Notes: generated by a model from the sequence alone, not told the origin. Positions 11,994-23,354 are shown, counted from the first letter of the stretch. The stretch: DNA of 34,848 nt from Scenedesmus sp. ARA3 (GCA_004335835.1 RWJK01000662.1:1-34848); one strand, 5' to 3'. Translations and numbers: made by a program.

Positions 11994-14631
11994 GGCATCT
12001 GCTGCTGCTGCTGCTGCGCTGTCAGGTGCTGGGCCCCAGCCCACTGTCAGGCCCTGAACTGTCAGCACATCCGTGTAGCAGGGCGGGGGAGGCGGGAAGC
12101 GCAGCATGACCTTGCGTGCATCACCAGGGCCTGAGCCTGATGCTGCTGACAGCGGCTCTGCTGTTGCTGCTGCCTCCTTCTTGAGCTTCTCCAGCAGCTG
12201 CAGGCAGCAGGAGGAGGTTGCACCGCAGCATGCAGCAGCTTGTAAGAGTATGCACAGCAGGCCAGTGGTGACAGAGCATCACAGCCGCAAGTGAGGAAGA
12301 CAGAAGCTGCAGAGCAATCACTGGCATGTAGCAGCGTTACATGTGCGAGTGATGCATGAAGAATCACATGTCCAGCCCCGCAGCTCCCTGTGCAGCATGT
12401 CAACCTACGTCCCAACAGCAGATCACTGAAATACTGCTTCAGCCACCCGCACCTGCTGCAGAACTTGCTGCAGATGTAACAACCACGCATGCTGCTGCTG
12501 CTGACCCTCATTGCAAACAGGCCAGCATGTCATTGCAGCAATCCCAAGCCCACCTTGAGCTTGCTCTGCGCCTCGGCATGTAACAACCACGCCTGCTGCT
12601 GTTGGCAACACCTTGCAAACTATCATATCTATATAACAATATCACGCAACATCAATCACCCTACCTTGAGCTTGCTCTGCGCCTCTGCGGCCTTGCTGGC
12701 CTTGGCACCGAAGCGCGCCACAAAGTCCTCCAGGCGCTTGATCTCAGCGGCCTGGCTGGCGGCCGTTGCTGCCGCAAGGCTGGCGCGCTCCTCGCGCTGA
12801 GACAGGAACTTGGAGTAGCCGCCCACGTAGTGGTGCAGGCGCTTGCCGCGCACCTACGAGTCAAGTTTTTGGTGTGCAGGTGAAGTGGGTTGAGTGATGC
12901 GAGAGGAAGTGAAGTAGTGTTGTGTCAAGTAGCCGCCCACGTAGTGGTGCAGCCGGCGGACGCGCACCTGCGAGTTTGAAGTCGTTTTGAGTGTTTGGGG
13001 ATGTTTTTCAAAGCAAGCAACAGTGCGCAATGGCATGCCCACTACTGTTTGTACACATTGCATCGTCAGTACAGCTGCTGATGTGTAGTGTAACGCCATG
13101 CAGCCGCCGTTGCTCCCTGCCCCATATGCCCATGCTCAATGCGCACACAGGGTTTGATAGCACTGCAACAGCTGAAAGCGTGTCCAGCTACGCACCTCCA
13201 CAATGCGGTCGCAGGCCCCCTCAAGCAGCGCCTCATCATGAGACACCAGGATGAGTGTGGCAGCGCTAGCAGCCAAAAACTGCGCCAGCCACGCCACCGC
13301 CTTTGCATCCAGATGATTGGTCGGCTCATCCAGCAGCAGCAGCCCACCACCCACGCCCGCGCCGCTGCCGTTGCCGCTGCCGGTTGCGGCCTGCCCGGCC
13401 GGTGACAGCAGCATGCATGCCAGCGCAATGCGCATCTGCCAGCCGCCGCTAAACCTGTCGCAGCCCCAGTCCCACTGCTCGCGTGAAAACCCCAAACCAT
13501 CCAGCACTGTGCCGATCCTGCGGTCCACATCATAGCCGCCGGCTGCTTCAAAGTCTGCCTGTGCATCTGCCAGCTTGTCAGCTGCAGTTGGATCGCCGTG
13601 CTCAAACGCTGCTGCTGCTGCCACCATCGCGGCCTCAGCCGCCACCAGCTGCTGCATCGCATTCCTGACCTCGTCATACACAGTCCGCGTGGAGCCGGAC
13701 ACAGCTGTCTGCGCCAGGTACCCCAGCGATACATTGTTTGCGATCAGCAGCTTGCCGGAATCAATGCCGCGCAGGCCGGCAATGGCTTTCAGCAGTGTGG
13801 ACTTGCCTGCGCCGTTGGCCCCCACCAGGCCGGCGCGCTGACCTGGCATCAGCTTCCAGGAGGCGTCTGTGAGCAGGTCCCGCTCGCCCGCCTGTGATGA
13901 TACGTGAGCAGGCAGGGGCAACAGCAAGTTTGTTGATGGTGGGGTCCACTTTGGAAGTATTACTTCATGAACAAGTGTGCAGGGTGACGACAGGCTTGCA
14001 GGTTTCCCCAAAGAATTCTGGTGAGGCAAGAGCTGTGTGTACACAGTATAGGTGGGGCTGGCAGTGCTATGCTGAGGGTGGAGTGTTCAACAGGTGCACC
14101 GCTGACAGGAAACATGGTGACAGCAGCAAGATGCAGCAGTGGCTGGCAACCAATGAGCTGATGCTGTGGTGATGTCAAGCAGGCATGCCAGGTCAGAAAT
14201 GTGGCCTGACGATGCTGCGCCCTGGCGCTTCAAAGCCAGGTAGCTGCCAACAGATCTGCTGCTGGCGCACTGACACTCCGTCACGCAACTGCGCATTGCT
14301 ACTGTGGCTGCCCATTGCGCTAGCGCACCTGCATCGTCACATCCTCCAGGACAAGCACAGCGCCTGCTGTCTCTCCACGCCGAGCACCCACGGCCGCTGC
14401 TGCTGCTGGTGCAACGGCTGTAGCTGCTGCCTGGCAAACCATGCTGCACCTGCTGCTGCTTGCATCTGTTGGGACGTGTGAGAGCAGCGCACTTGGGCTG
14501 ACACCTCCCTGCTGCTGCAGCTGCTGCTGCTGTGGGGTAACGGTGTGGCTCCTGAACAAACGGCTACGCGAAGTGGAGAGTCCACTGAGGTTTTGCCTAG
14601 AACTTGCCCGCATGCCGCTGCAGGTCTTCAT
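9778..14631 (-). CDS. ABC-F family ATPase, Uup/ABCF5-like, probably organelle-targeted
   Basis: Eight exons in transcript order: 14631-14329, 13891-13196, 12853-12665, 12197-11753, 11510-11220, 10999-10728, 10462-10271, 9975-9778. The product is 861 residues and every junction is phase-consistent. The first ~90 residues are rich in Ser/Arg/Ala and resemble a transit peptide. ABC1 has Walker A GANGAGKS, signature FSGGWQMR, Walker B LLLLDEPTNHLD and the SHDEA loop. Exon 3 is the charged inter-domain linker that in ABC-F proteins reaches into the ribosome. ABC2 has GPNGAGKS, LSGGEKAR, a variant Walker B with DEASNHLD, and a variant H-loop THN; a poly-Ala insert sits near its start. The C-terminus (YSERIQYE onward) is a coiled coil like that of bacterial Uup. 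There are no transmembrane segments, as usual for soluble translation factors of this family. The most likely role is ribosome rescue or translation in the plastid; targeting is inferred. Confidence 0.9.
12474..12685. repeat. Partial duplication of the ABC-F exon 3 donor edge
   Basis: The 23-bp string at 12663-12685, which is the 3' end of exon 3 plus its GT donor on the minus strand, recurs exactly at 12552-12574 inside the following intron. A flanking 15-bp string starting ATGTAACAACC is also repeated, at 12474 and 12579. The offsets are 111 and 105 bp, so this is a diverged tandem duplication carrying a decoy donor site. Confidence 0.8.
12814..12976. repeat. Partial duplication of the ABC-F exon 3 acceptor edge
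   Basis: A block at 12814-12862 containing the first codons of exon 3 and its splice acceptor (minus strand) is repeated at 12928-12976, an offset of 114 bp. The central 25 bp (12814-12838 and 12928-12952) are identical. The upstream copy in transcript order keeps a CAG acceptor and the residues LHHYVGGY but runs to a stop at the true acceptor, so it is a truncated pseudo-exon. Confidence 0.85.
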
Positions 14632-14722
14632 CTTTGGCCGCAATTGCAAATGGGAGCAAAAGGGGTGACTGCAGGTCAGCTGGCCAAACGATGAGCGAGG
14701 ACAGGAGTCTAGGACGACAAAA

Positions 14723-14730
14723 CTTTATAA
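14723..14730 (-). promoter_or_regulatory. Possible TATA box of the ABC-F gene
   Basis: TTATAAAG on the minus strand, about 92 bp upstream of the ATG at 14631, is the only TATA-like element close to this start. It is positional evidence only. Confidence 0.25.
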
Positions 14731-15044
14731 TGGAGCAGTTTGTTGGTATAATGTCCCCAGGACACAGAATGAAGCTGGAAGGGATGGCGAGTGAATGTGG
14801 CCACAGGCTGCTGCACCCGTACTTAAAGCGCCCGATGCACCGATGGTCGCAGCCAGCCCAATTCCAGCAAGTCAAGACTATAGTTTAGGGTTACGCTGTG
14901 TAGTTGTGGGCAAGTCACGGGCAAGGTCACACCTGCCATCACACATAACCTGGTATTAACGTAACACAGGCAACCGTACGCAGGCTGCTCAGCAGCAGTG
15001 TCGCATTTGGGTAGTTGACCACTGCAACGCGCAGGATCTCCTCC

Positions 15045-15049
15045 TTACA
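15045..15049 (-). terminator. Candidate poly(A) signal TGTAA for the F-box/LRR gene
   Basis: TGTAA on the minus strand, about 240 bp past the stop at 15291. TGTAA is the common chlorophyte polyadenylation signal, but a pentamer also occurs by chance. Confidence 0.3.
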
Positions 15050-15290
15050 CGCCGCTGTTGGCACAACCTCCAGCTGATGGGCCGCTGCGCATGCCTGACA
15101 AAGAACTCAAAACAGCTGCACCATGCCTGCCAGGCTGGCGAGGCAGGGAACAAGGCAAATGGCGGAGCCGACAACCCTACACACCAGCCCCTGCCGTAAC
15201 CCGCTACTTGCCTCACCACTACAAGCATGTCTATGATCAGTCACGCCTCCATTGGTGTGTAGCATCTATCGTGAACCGCACAACACTGCA

Positions 15291-18200
15291 TCACTGGCTG
15301 CCCTGGCTGTTGGCTGCCTGCAGCTCTGCCAGCTGCTGCCGCAGCGCCGCCACCTCCCCCTGAGCAGCAGCAGCGTCCCGCTCAGCAGCAGCAGCACGCC
15401 TGCGCTCCTTGGCAGCCACTGCACGCACGCAGGAGATCAGCATAAGCAGCAAGGCACTGTCAGGTGCAGTTGTTGCAGGAAACACACTCTAAACACTAGC
15501 ACCTAGAGCTTTGCTGGCTCCTCCATGTGCAATGCATAGCAAGGCAGGCGTTTTGCACAGAGGTGGTTGCAAAGTCCCAGCTGACACAAGGTACCTAGCG
15601 GCTGAATTCAACGGCACTCCTCCCGGGACAGCAGGAGCAACCGCAGCAGCAACAGCAGCAGCAGCAGCCGCCGCCTTGGCGTACCTTTGTGTGCTGCTGC
15701 CAGCTCCTGCTCCAGCTCCTTCTGCCGGGCCCTGAGGCAGGCTGGGCTACGGTTGCAGCGCGTGAGCAGCTGCTGCCACACGTTGGGCGCCTTGTGGCGC
15801 TGCAGCACAGCGCAGCAAGACACCACAGCAGGTTGCAAGTCTTTGAGGCAAGCAGAGCCGCAAGCAAGCAAGCACGCAAGCAATTCTCTGCCAACCATGA
15901 GCACGACTGCTGCACTGGTATTGGCTGGCTGCTTCCACACTGAAGTGCTACTGCAGCTGCTGCTGTCAGCGCTGCCATGTCACAAACTACCACTTGTCAA
16001 CGTTGGGCAGTATGCTGGCAAGAAACGTAACTCCAAGGAACGTGAGTGAACATGTACAAGTGGTCACAGCCTTTCGTCTCCGCTGGTGGTGGAGCATTTA
16101 CCTTTGTTGACAGCTTGATCTCTCGCTCGCCAGCCCTAGTCCTGGGGGCCAGCGCCTCACTCACAGCCTCCTCATCAGCAGGCAGCTGCAGCACCCTCAG
16201 CTCCCGCAGCTGCTTCAGCTTGCAAAGGCTCAGCAGGCCCACATCGCTGACATCACTCGCATTTACAACAGTCAAACTCTCCAGCCGACTCAGCTGACAG
16301 ACGACGCTCAGCCCATCGTCGCGCACGACCCAGCTGCAAGTCAAACCTCGGTCAAACTCCCCGCCGCCCAGCGACAGGCTGGTCAAAGTTCCTGCAAGCT
16401 GCAGCAGCGGCTGCAGCTCTCTGCCGCTGACTTCACCATGGATGCGGCCACGCAGGTCCAGCTGCTGCAAGCTGGGGCAGCTGCGTGGCAGCTGCTGCAG
16501 GTCATGCGCCTGCAGCCGGTACTGTGGGAAGTCATCGGATGTGCCTCTGCTAAGTGGCAGGCAGTCCAGCAGCAGCACCTGTGCAGCACAGGCGAACCGG
16601 CAGCAAAGACGCGGCACAGGGAGGTCCATAGCGTGAGCCTGAGACTATATAGATACTGGCAATGACGCCCACACATGTGTACAGCGCACAGGCAGCATGT
16701 ACAAGCACAGACTCACACAGCGAGACCCACAAGAGAATATCATAACCCGAGTCCTCTGTTTCTGTGTCTTGCTTGCTAGCCAACCACATAAAAAACGAAA
16801 CGGCGCTATTTAAGACCCTGTTGCAGGCGCACCTGCAGCTCTGGCAGCTGCCACGGCGGCGCCATCAGTGCCGTGCCAAAGCTGCCACCCGGCTGGGCTG
16901 CTGCTCCCAGCTCATAGATGCGGTTCTGGCCCAAGTCCAGGAAGCTCAGGTGCTGCTTGTCAGTGAGTGCCAGTGACAGTGAAGCTGGGTCTGCCACGCT
17001 GCCGGGTCGTTTGCAGAAGGTGCCTCGCAGCTCAAAGTGACGCAGCGCTGACAGCGGCGCCAGAGCCTCCAGCAGCAGCGGCGGGTTGTCAACCTGAGAG
17101 TCGGAGCATGCATAATGATTGCACTTCAACAATGCCTTCCATACACGGGGTGCCTCATCTCCAGCCTGTGATTCACGCGTTCCTCTGGTGTTCAGCACCA
17201 TGAGATACCTCATTTGTGTGTTGTGCTGCCGCAGGTCGCTGTCCGCAGGCAGAGGCGGCATGTGCACTGCATGCAAGGTACACCAACATCCATTGCTCCA
17301 AATAGCTTGCTGGTGCAGGGCGCCAACTACAAAGCCCCAGCGCCTGATGAAAAGCAGGCAAAAAACCAAAAACTATTGCTGCGCTGGCCTCACCTTGAGA
17401 TCCTTTGCCACCAGATGCGTCAGCGCCTGCAGCCCAGTCAGCAGGTGGGGCTCACTGAGGGCCAGGCCAGACACCTCCAGGTGCTGCAGACCACCCAGCT
17501 GCTGCTGCTGCTGCTGCTGCTGCTGATGGCACATGTCCAAGCCTGCAGTGCTGCTGCCAGCATGTATGGCAGCTGCATCAGCTGCCTCAGCAGCAGAGCT
17601 TCCGCTGGCCTGCAATGCAGCTGCAGCTGTCAGCAGCTGGCTGACGTCCAGGTGCTGGTGATTGTTGCTGATGGTCAGAAGGGTGAGCCCTGGCGGCAGC
17701 GGCAGCAGCGCTGCAGGCTGCCTAATTTGGTTCCCTGAGAGGTTCAGGCGCTGCAGTTTGGTCAGGGACGCAGTGAGTCCTGCTACTGCTGCGTCACTGA
17801 GGTCACACTGGCAGCAGCTCAGTGCTGTCAGCTGGGTTAGTTGCGACCAGGCCAGCTGTGCACCAGCTACAGTGCGCTGTCTGCTGGCAGCATCTGCGCT
17901 TCATCAGGCGCAGCGCGGAGATGCACATGGTGGTGGTGACTTTGCGGATCATGCATGTGTTGCGGAGCGAATGCTGCCAGGCACGCATATGCCATCTGCT
18001 TGGTCTATTAGGCACAGCATCCGGCAAACATGGCATACCCGTGACAGAGGCAAGCATAGACACACATCTGCTTTCGATGTAGCATAGTTGCAGCAACTGC
18101 TCACTGCCGCTGCTGTAAAAAGGCGTGCTGTGGTGCTGTTGATGTGTGCTGCTGCTGACAAGGCAAGGCTACCGCGCACCTATGATGGGACCGCTGTCAA

Positions 18201-18648
18201 TGTTGTGCAGTGCCAAGGATTGAAGGCTTGTTAGCACTGCTATGCGGTGCAGCAGACCGTGGTCCGCTGTCACGCCTGCTATCTCCAGACTGGTGAGCTG
18301 CACAGCTGCTTCAAAGCAGATGGCTTGCTGGTTGTAACGGCCTCCTGCAAGCACCAGACGCTGCAGCTGCTGTGCTGTCGCTGAAAAAGGAAGCTGAACG
18401 TGTACATTGCTCGGAGCCAGCACCTCCAGCGATGCTAGGGCAGTGTGGCCGTGCTTTGCTACCCAGGCTGCAAACCTGTCTGCTGCTGCCTTGCGCTCTA
18501 GCCCTACTGACACCGATGCAGCAACGGCTAGAGCTTGGCTCCGCAGCGCCTTGCAAACAGACGGCACAGCGCCTATCAGTGTTGTTTGATCGAGCTTGCT
18601 GAGCAGTCTCTGCAGTACTTCCGGAGGCAAGGTCGTCAGACAGTCCAT
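15291..18648 (-). CDS. F-box/leucine-rich-repeat protein with C-terminal coiled coil
   Basis: Six exons in transcript order: 18648-18180, 17866-17394, 17093-16833, 16578-16102, 15799-15685, 15418-15291. The product is 640 residues and all junctions are in phase. Residues about 5-40 (LPPEVLQRLLSKL through VCKALRSQA) fit an F-box, the part that docks on SKP1 in SCF ubiquitin ligases. LRRs follow in exons 1-4, for example QLTALSCCQCDLSDAAV, LQRLNLSGNQI and LRHFELRG, with a Gln run in exon 2. The last ~80 residues (exons 5-6) are a charged Ala/Glu/Arg coiled coil, which is unusual for an F-box/LRR protein. The substrate is unknown. The exon 2 acceptor (TGTAG) is the weakest junction but keeps both phase and LRR periodicity. 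It is related to the gene at 30779-33813. Confidence 0.8.
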
Positions 18649-19382
18649 TGCGCGCGAGGGTGGTGCTGGGTTCAGTACAAGTAACGTTACTGATCAGATG
18701 GAAAGTAAGCTGGGTATGAAGGCCGCCATAACCGCACCTACAAGCAGCACGCATGTTATCTGGGTCCGTCAGGTTCTGGGGTTCTGCTGGGATGTAATAC
18801 CCCACGTAACACGTGTTATCTTGCTCTGCAGTCTGAGCAGACCAACGTCAGCCAAATCAATGCCTAACACACCTGCTGATACGCCACAAGGCGCCAAGGA
18901 CTTGCCTGACTTGCCTGAAGGTGGCCTGTTCTTGCAAAGATGTACCATGCGGTACTCAGGATGCACTGCAGGATGGCATCCTGAGCTGGCTCCCACATGC
19001 CACAACCGCATTACTGACACCACCGGCACAGTGGAGGCACCGCAGGTGGTCAACACTGTGAGACACCAGAACCACGGTCACAGCCTGCGTAAAAGCTACA
19101 TCTTGCCTAAGATACCATCCGCACAACAGCCACTGATACTGCAGCACAGCAGCATCTGCAGTTCAAGACCCTTACAACCCACTGGCAGCTATGCCTTGGT
19201 CAGCAGTAGCTGCGTCGACCGCAGCGTGCTCCGCCCATATGCGCCGCCGGCAACTCGCTGAGCAGCAGAGGTCGCCTGCCAGTCCACCGCCGCGGTGCTG
19301 GAGCGGCTGCACCACACCTCATAACACGTGCAACCCACAGGTGGGTGTTACACAGCAACAGCCAAACCCTGAAACACCTGGT
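18649..19382. other. Intergenic region, no gene recognised
   Basis: It contains the promoter of the F-box/LRR gene and the 3' UTR of the Tudor/TFIIS-like gene. A plus-strand open frame spans much of it but overlaps the F-box start antisense and resembles no family. Confidence 0.5.
19348..19352 (-). terminator. Candidate poly(A) signal TGTAA for the Tudor/TFIIS-like gene
   Basis: TGTAA on the minus strand about 31 bp past the TAA stop, with a second copy at 19172-19176 (about 207 bp past). Either could direct cleavage. Confidence 0.3.
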
Positions 19383-22300
19383 TTACTTGTCTCGCTGCTG
19401 GTCAAAGCCCAGCTGTGTGCGCGTCATTTCAAACAGCTCCTCCACACTCGCGGCACCCTCCAGCAGCGCAGCACGCACAGCAGCAGCATCTGCAACACCA
19501 GGCACCCCCTCCAGCTCAGCACGCGCAGCAGCAGCAGCCTTATCTGCTGCTGCTGCCGCTGCCGCGGCTGCGTCCTCGTCACCACCCTCTGCTGCTGCCG
19601 CGCGCGCACGCTGCGCTGCCTCTGCTGCTGCTGCCAGCTCCCGCCCGCCCAGCACACACCAGATCATGTACAGGTGCCGCAGGTACATGTGCTTGCCGGG
19701 CCCAATCATGCCGTGCTGATCATGCAGCTTCGCCTCAAGCTCGTGTGCCAGCGCAAACGGCGAAGCAGCGGCCGGCGGCTGTAGCACTGCGGACAGCAGC
19801 GCTACAGCCGTATCCCTCAGGGGATCGTCCAGGCAGCGCACAGGCACCAAGCTCTGGAAGTGAGCCAAGTCCCAGGTGCCTTTGCCGCCACCATCCACGC
19901 CTGCTGCTGCGCCTGGCTCCTCGTCAGCATCCTGCTGGTAGCTGGGCGACGGCTGCTCTGCAGCAGCAGCTGCTGCGTGCTCCTGCTTGATGCTGCCATC
20001 CCTGCCGCGCTTGCCCAACCCACCACCCGCGCCTGCTGCAGCCAGGTCCTGCAGGGACGCGCTGCTGCCGCCTGCCGCTGCTGCTGCCGCCCACTCCCCC
20101 TCCTGCTTCACTGCTGCTGCTGCTGCCTTGCTGGGTGTGCCAGGCGGCTTGCGCTTCTGCAGCATCTGCTGGTACAGCTGCTCTGCGCCGCCATGCACCT
20201 CATGGCTGCCTGGCAGCAGGCCCCAGTGGTCTTCTGCCAGATGCTTCACAGTTGTCAGCAGCTGGGCGCCTGTCTTGTCCTCGCCAACAGACAATGCAGT
20301 CTTCACCTCCCTGGCGAAACGTGAGACCTGCTCAGAGGTCAAGCCAGCAGGCAGCTCCTGCAGTGCCTGCTTCTGCAGAGCCAGGCCCTGCTTCACCAAC
20401 TCCGTGCCATCTCGCAGCTTCAGCAGGCAGCCAGCCAGCCTGGCGGCATCAGCTGACAGGCCCGACAGATCAGGCTGCTGCTGGCGCAGCGGCGGCAGCG
20501 GCCTGGCAGACACTGATCTAGCCCGCTGCTGGCCGGCAGCAGCAGCAGCAGCAGCCTTTTGAGGCGAGAGGCCGGCTGCTGCGGCTGTGGCTGCCGCAGC
20601 AGCAGCCTCAGCGCTAGGCAAGCCAGGGCTGGCTGGCGGCTGCGGCTTGCTGCCAGCTGGCCTGCTGCCGCCTGCCGCGCCCGCGCTGTGCTTGCGCTGC
20701 TTCTGCCCCTGACTGTGTGGCCCTGGCTGCTGCTGCTGCTGCTTCTTGTGCTGCTGCCCGCTGTACGGCCGCTGCTGCTGCTGCTTGTGGTGCTGCTGCT
20801 TGGCAGGTTGCCGCGGCTGCTCAGCAGCTGCTGTAGCTGGCTGCATGGCCTCATCATCTGCTGCCGCTTGACCTTCAGCACCACCCAGGGCAGTCTGCTC
20901 CTCTGCAGCCTGCTGCTGCTGCAGCTGTGGCTTGCGGTGCTCCTGCTTGTGCGTCTGCTGCTTGGTGCGCTTGCCTGAGGCAGTTGCCGCCTCCTGCTCA
21001 TGATGCTGCTGCTCTGCATGCGCATCTACTGATGCGCTGGACGGCTGCTCTCGCAGCAGGTGCTGCGGCGGCGGCCAGTTGCAGGGCGGACGGCTGAAGT
21101 AGCATTCTCCTTTCTTCAGGTAGCCTGCCATCGTTTGTTTTGTCACGTTGGGGTCATACTCCCCATCCTCGAAAACCAGCTGTGACAGCGGGTGCCAGAT
21201 GCAAGTATGGCAGTGGTGGCAGGGCAGGGCAGGGCAGCATGTGTGTTCAGAGCCACGCGGACCTTGGGCACAGCAGGTGCAGCTTGCAAGATGCTGTTGT
21301 GGGCGGTGCAAGGCCGTCTGACAGCACAGCAGAGCATATGCAGCTGGACAAACGCATGCATGCCCGATTGTGCAGTGTCAAGTGCAGGTCACTCGCACCT
21401 TGTACTTAGCCTCCTTCTGGCTGAACCACCACACCATGCCTCGCCACCATGTCCCAGGTGTGGGCTCCTGCGGCTGCTCGGCCTCCTCGGCCTCCGATTC
21501 TTGCTGCTGCTGCTCCTGCTGCTGCTCATCCTGCTCCTGCTGCTCGCCCTCTTCCTGCTGTTCGCCGGCTGGCGCATCATCCTCCTTATTGTAAAACAAC
21601 CAGATGCCCCAACCGACTGAAGCTTCCTGCAGCGGCGGTTCTGCAAGTGCCTCCGCACCAGGCGGCAGCTGGTCGCTCACTGCAAGGGGGCAACCACCAC
21701 AGGCACTGCAGCAATCAGCGCACGCACGCTGCTGCATGATGAATCTGGCGCACTGAGCGTGTTTGGGGGTTAGCCAGCATCAAACAGAGGGTGTGTGTGG
21801 GCACATTGACATGCTGCGACATCAAACAAGGGGTGTGCGAAGCAGACGGCCGTGCAGGTACCTTCATGCCAGCTGATCTGATCAATCAGCACGCAAGACA
21901 CCAGCAAGCGGTGCACCAGCGCCGTGCCTACTGCACAGCATTACCTGCCAGGTACTGGTACAACTGCCAGACTCCAAGTGCAGCCGCATGCATTGCTAAC
22001 CCCAAGCAGCGGCCTTTGTGCCTGGACACCATTTGTGCATGCATGCCACCGCCTAGCCTACTCACTCCCAGGGAAGCCATCGCCCCAGTGATCATCTGCG
22101 CCGTGCCACGGCATACGCGCCTTCTCCTTCCTCTCTGGCCTCATCTTCGAGAGAAAAGGCGTTCTGTTGGGCAGTTTGTAGCTTGGCATGCTGCTGAGGC
22201 TCCTGCTTACTGTGCGCTCCGGCTGCAGCTGCTGCTGCACTGCTTTGTGCTGCCTGCTGGAGTGCCGCTGCCGCCCGCTGCCTGCTGCTGCAGCAGCATC

Positions 22301-22479
22301 ATCAGCTCCAGCAGCGCCATGCCCTGAGCTGTGGGCATGCGGCAGGGCTGGGAATGCGCTTTCCATGGCGGCAGCAAAAGGGGTGTCTGGCTCCTTACTG
22401 TTGTGCTGCTGTGGGTGTGCTGCTGTCTCAGCCTCATGCTGCTGCTGCTGCTCCTGCGCTTCCACTTCCATGGCATCTG

Positions 22480-22512
<33 letters not shown>

Positions 22513-22922
22513 CGGCTGCTGGGTGTGCCTGCTGATCATCTGCAGTGGGCTCTGCGGCTGCTGCACCGCGTGCATGCCTGGCGCCATCTTCTGATGCTGT
22601 GCGCTGACGCTTTGGCGCCCTGTCTGCTGCTGCATCACCCCCGTCATGACTCTGCAGTTGCAAACAGGGTGCTTGTGTGATGCAGATGCACTGCGGGAGC
22701 TCAGTATCCTGTCACTGACATCTCTCAGCGAGGTGTCAGCAAGGTAATCCGACGATCAAGGGACCAATGCAGAGAAAACAGTTGAATTGTCCAGCAGCTG
22801 TGGTAGTAGCAGCATCCTACCTGTCTAGGCCGCATCGTCTGAGCAACCGGTTTGTCATCATCCTCGCTGCTTTCTTCGATCCCCACAACACCCCTGGTTT
22901 TCCTAGGCCCTGGCTTTCCCAT
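19383..22922 (-). CDS. Split Tudor-like and TFIIS-central-like domain protein, probable chromatin/transcription factor
   Basis: Four exons in the conservative model: 22922-22821, 22651-22066, 21679-21399, 21179-19383; 921 residues, phases consistent. The N-terminus is basic and acidic, with RKTRG then EESSEDDD and a later PKRQR, suggesting nuclear location. Residues about 250-335 form a Tudor-like barrel: VGWGIWLFYNKED, then an acidic Gln/Glu-rich insert, then WWRGMVWWF and KLVFEDGEYD. Long Gln, Ala and His/Lys-rich tracts follow. The C-terminus from about residue 774 (DDPLRDTAVALLSAVL, LAHELEAKLHDQHG, VRAALLEGAASVEELFEMT) matches the helical plan of the TFIIS central domain, which binds RNA polymerase II, interrupted by an Ala-rich insert. 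The zinc ribbon of TFIIS is absent, so transcript cleavage is unlikely. Alternative upstream exons may extend the N-terminus (see findings). Confidence 0.75.
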
Positions 22923-23097
22923 CTTGCCTGATGAAGGTTGCGGTGGTGCAGCAGCTATGGACAACACACCCACGGCCAGCACAAAGCAAGAGGCAACAAA
23001 TCAAGAAATAGCTCATTACAATAGACATGTGAATGTTTTCTGCCGCGTTTTTTCGCAGCAGCGAAACCGTGCTCCTTGAAGCCCCAGTGTCAGACTT

Positions 23098-23118
23098 GTT
23101 ACCGTTGTAATCGGTAAC
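23098..23118. repeat. Inverted repeat GTTACCG-7-CGGTAAC
   Basis: Perfect 7-bp arms around a TTGTAAT loop, in the region between divergent genes. It could be a dimeric transcription-factor site. It also covers a possible minus-strand splice donor. Confidence 0.5.
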
Positions 23119-23354
23119 GTAGAGGGTTCCCTTTTCAGAAAATTGCCATGGAAATCGTGCAATCAACCAGTCAGTACTGCGGCGCTCTGATGAGTGTACG
23201 GCAGCACAAGACTTTCACAGCACCTATGTGCACTGTCACTGCCGTGCTGTGGTGTGATTAGTCAGCCCCTTGCCATTTGAATAGTATGACCACACTAATA
23301 TGAAACTCGTTCAGCGCCAACTGGGCTGGTGACCTTACAGACACTCCCGTGCTT

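Larger units (their letters stand above)
14632..15290. other. Intergenic region between ABC-F promoter and F-box/LRR 3' end
   Basis: Both flanking genes are on the minus strand, so this holds the 3' UTR of the F-box/LRR gene and the promoter of the ABC-F gene. No gene is seen in it. Confidence 0.55.

Noticed and set aside
12854..13099. Separate minus-strand exon with LHHYVGGY
   Set aside because: It is a truncated duplicate of the ABC-F exon 3 start. Including it would end the protein at the true acceptor, so it was left out of the gene model.
18596..19261. 221-residue plus-strand open frame
   Set aside because: It overlaps the F-box/LRR start antisense, has no recognisable domain, and its composition looks like translated intergenic DNA.
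19415..19990. Plus-strand frames opposite the Tudor/TFIIS-like gene
   Set aside because: These are His/Leu/Ala-rich shadows of triplet-repeat coding sequence on the other strand.
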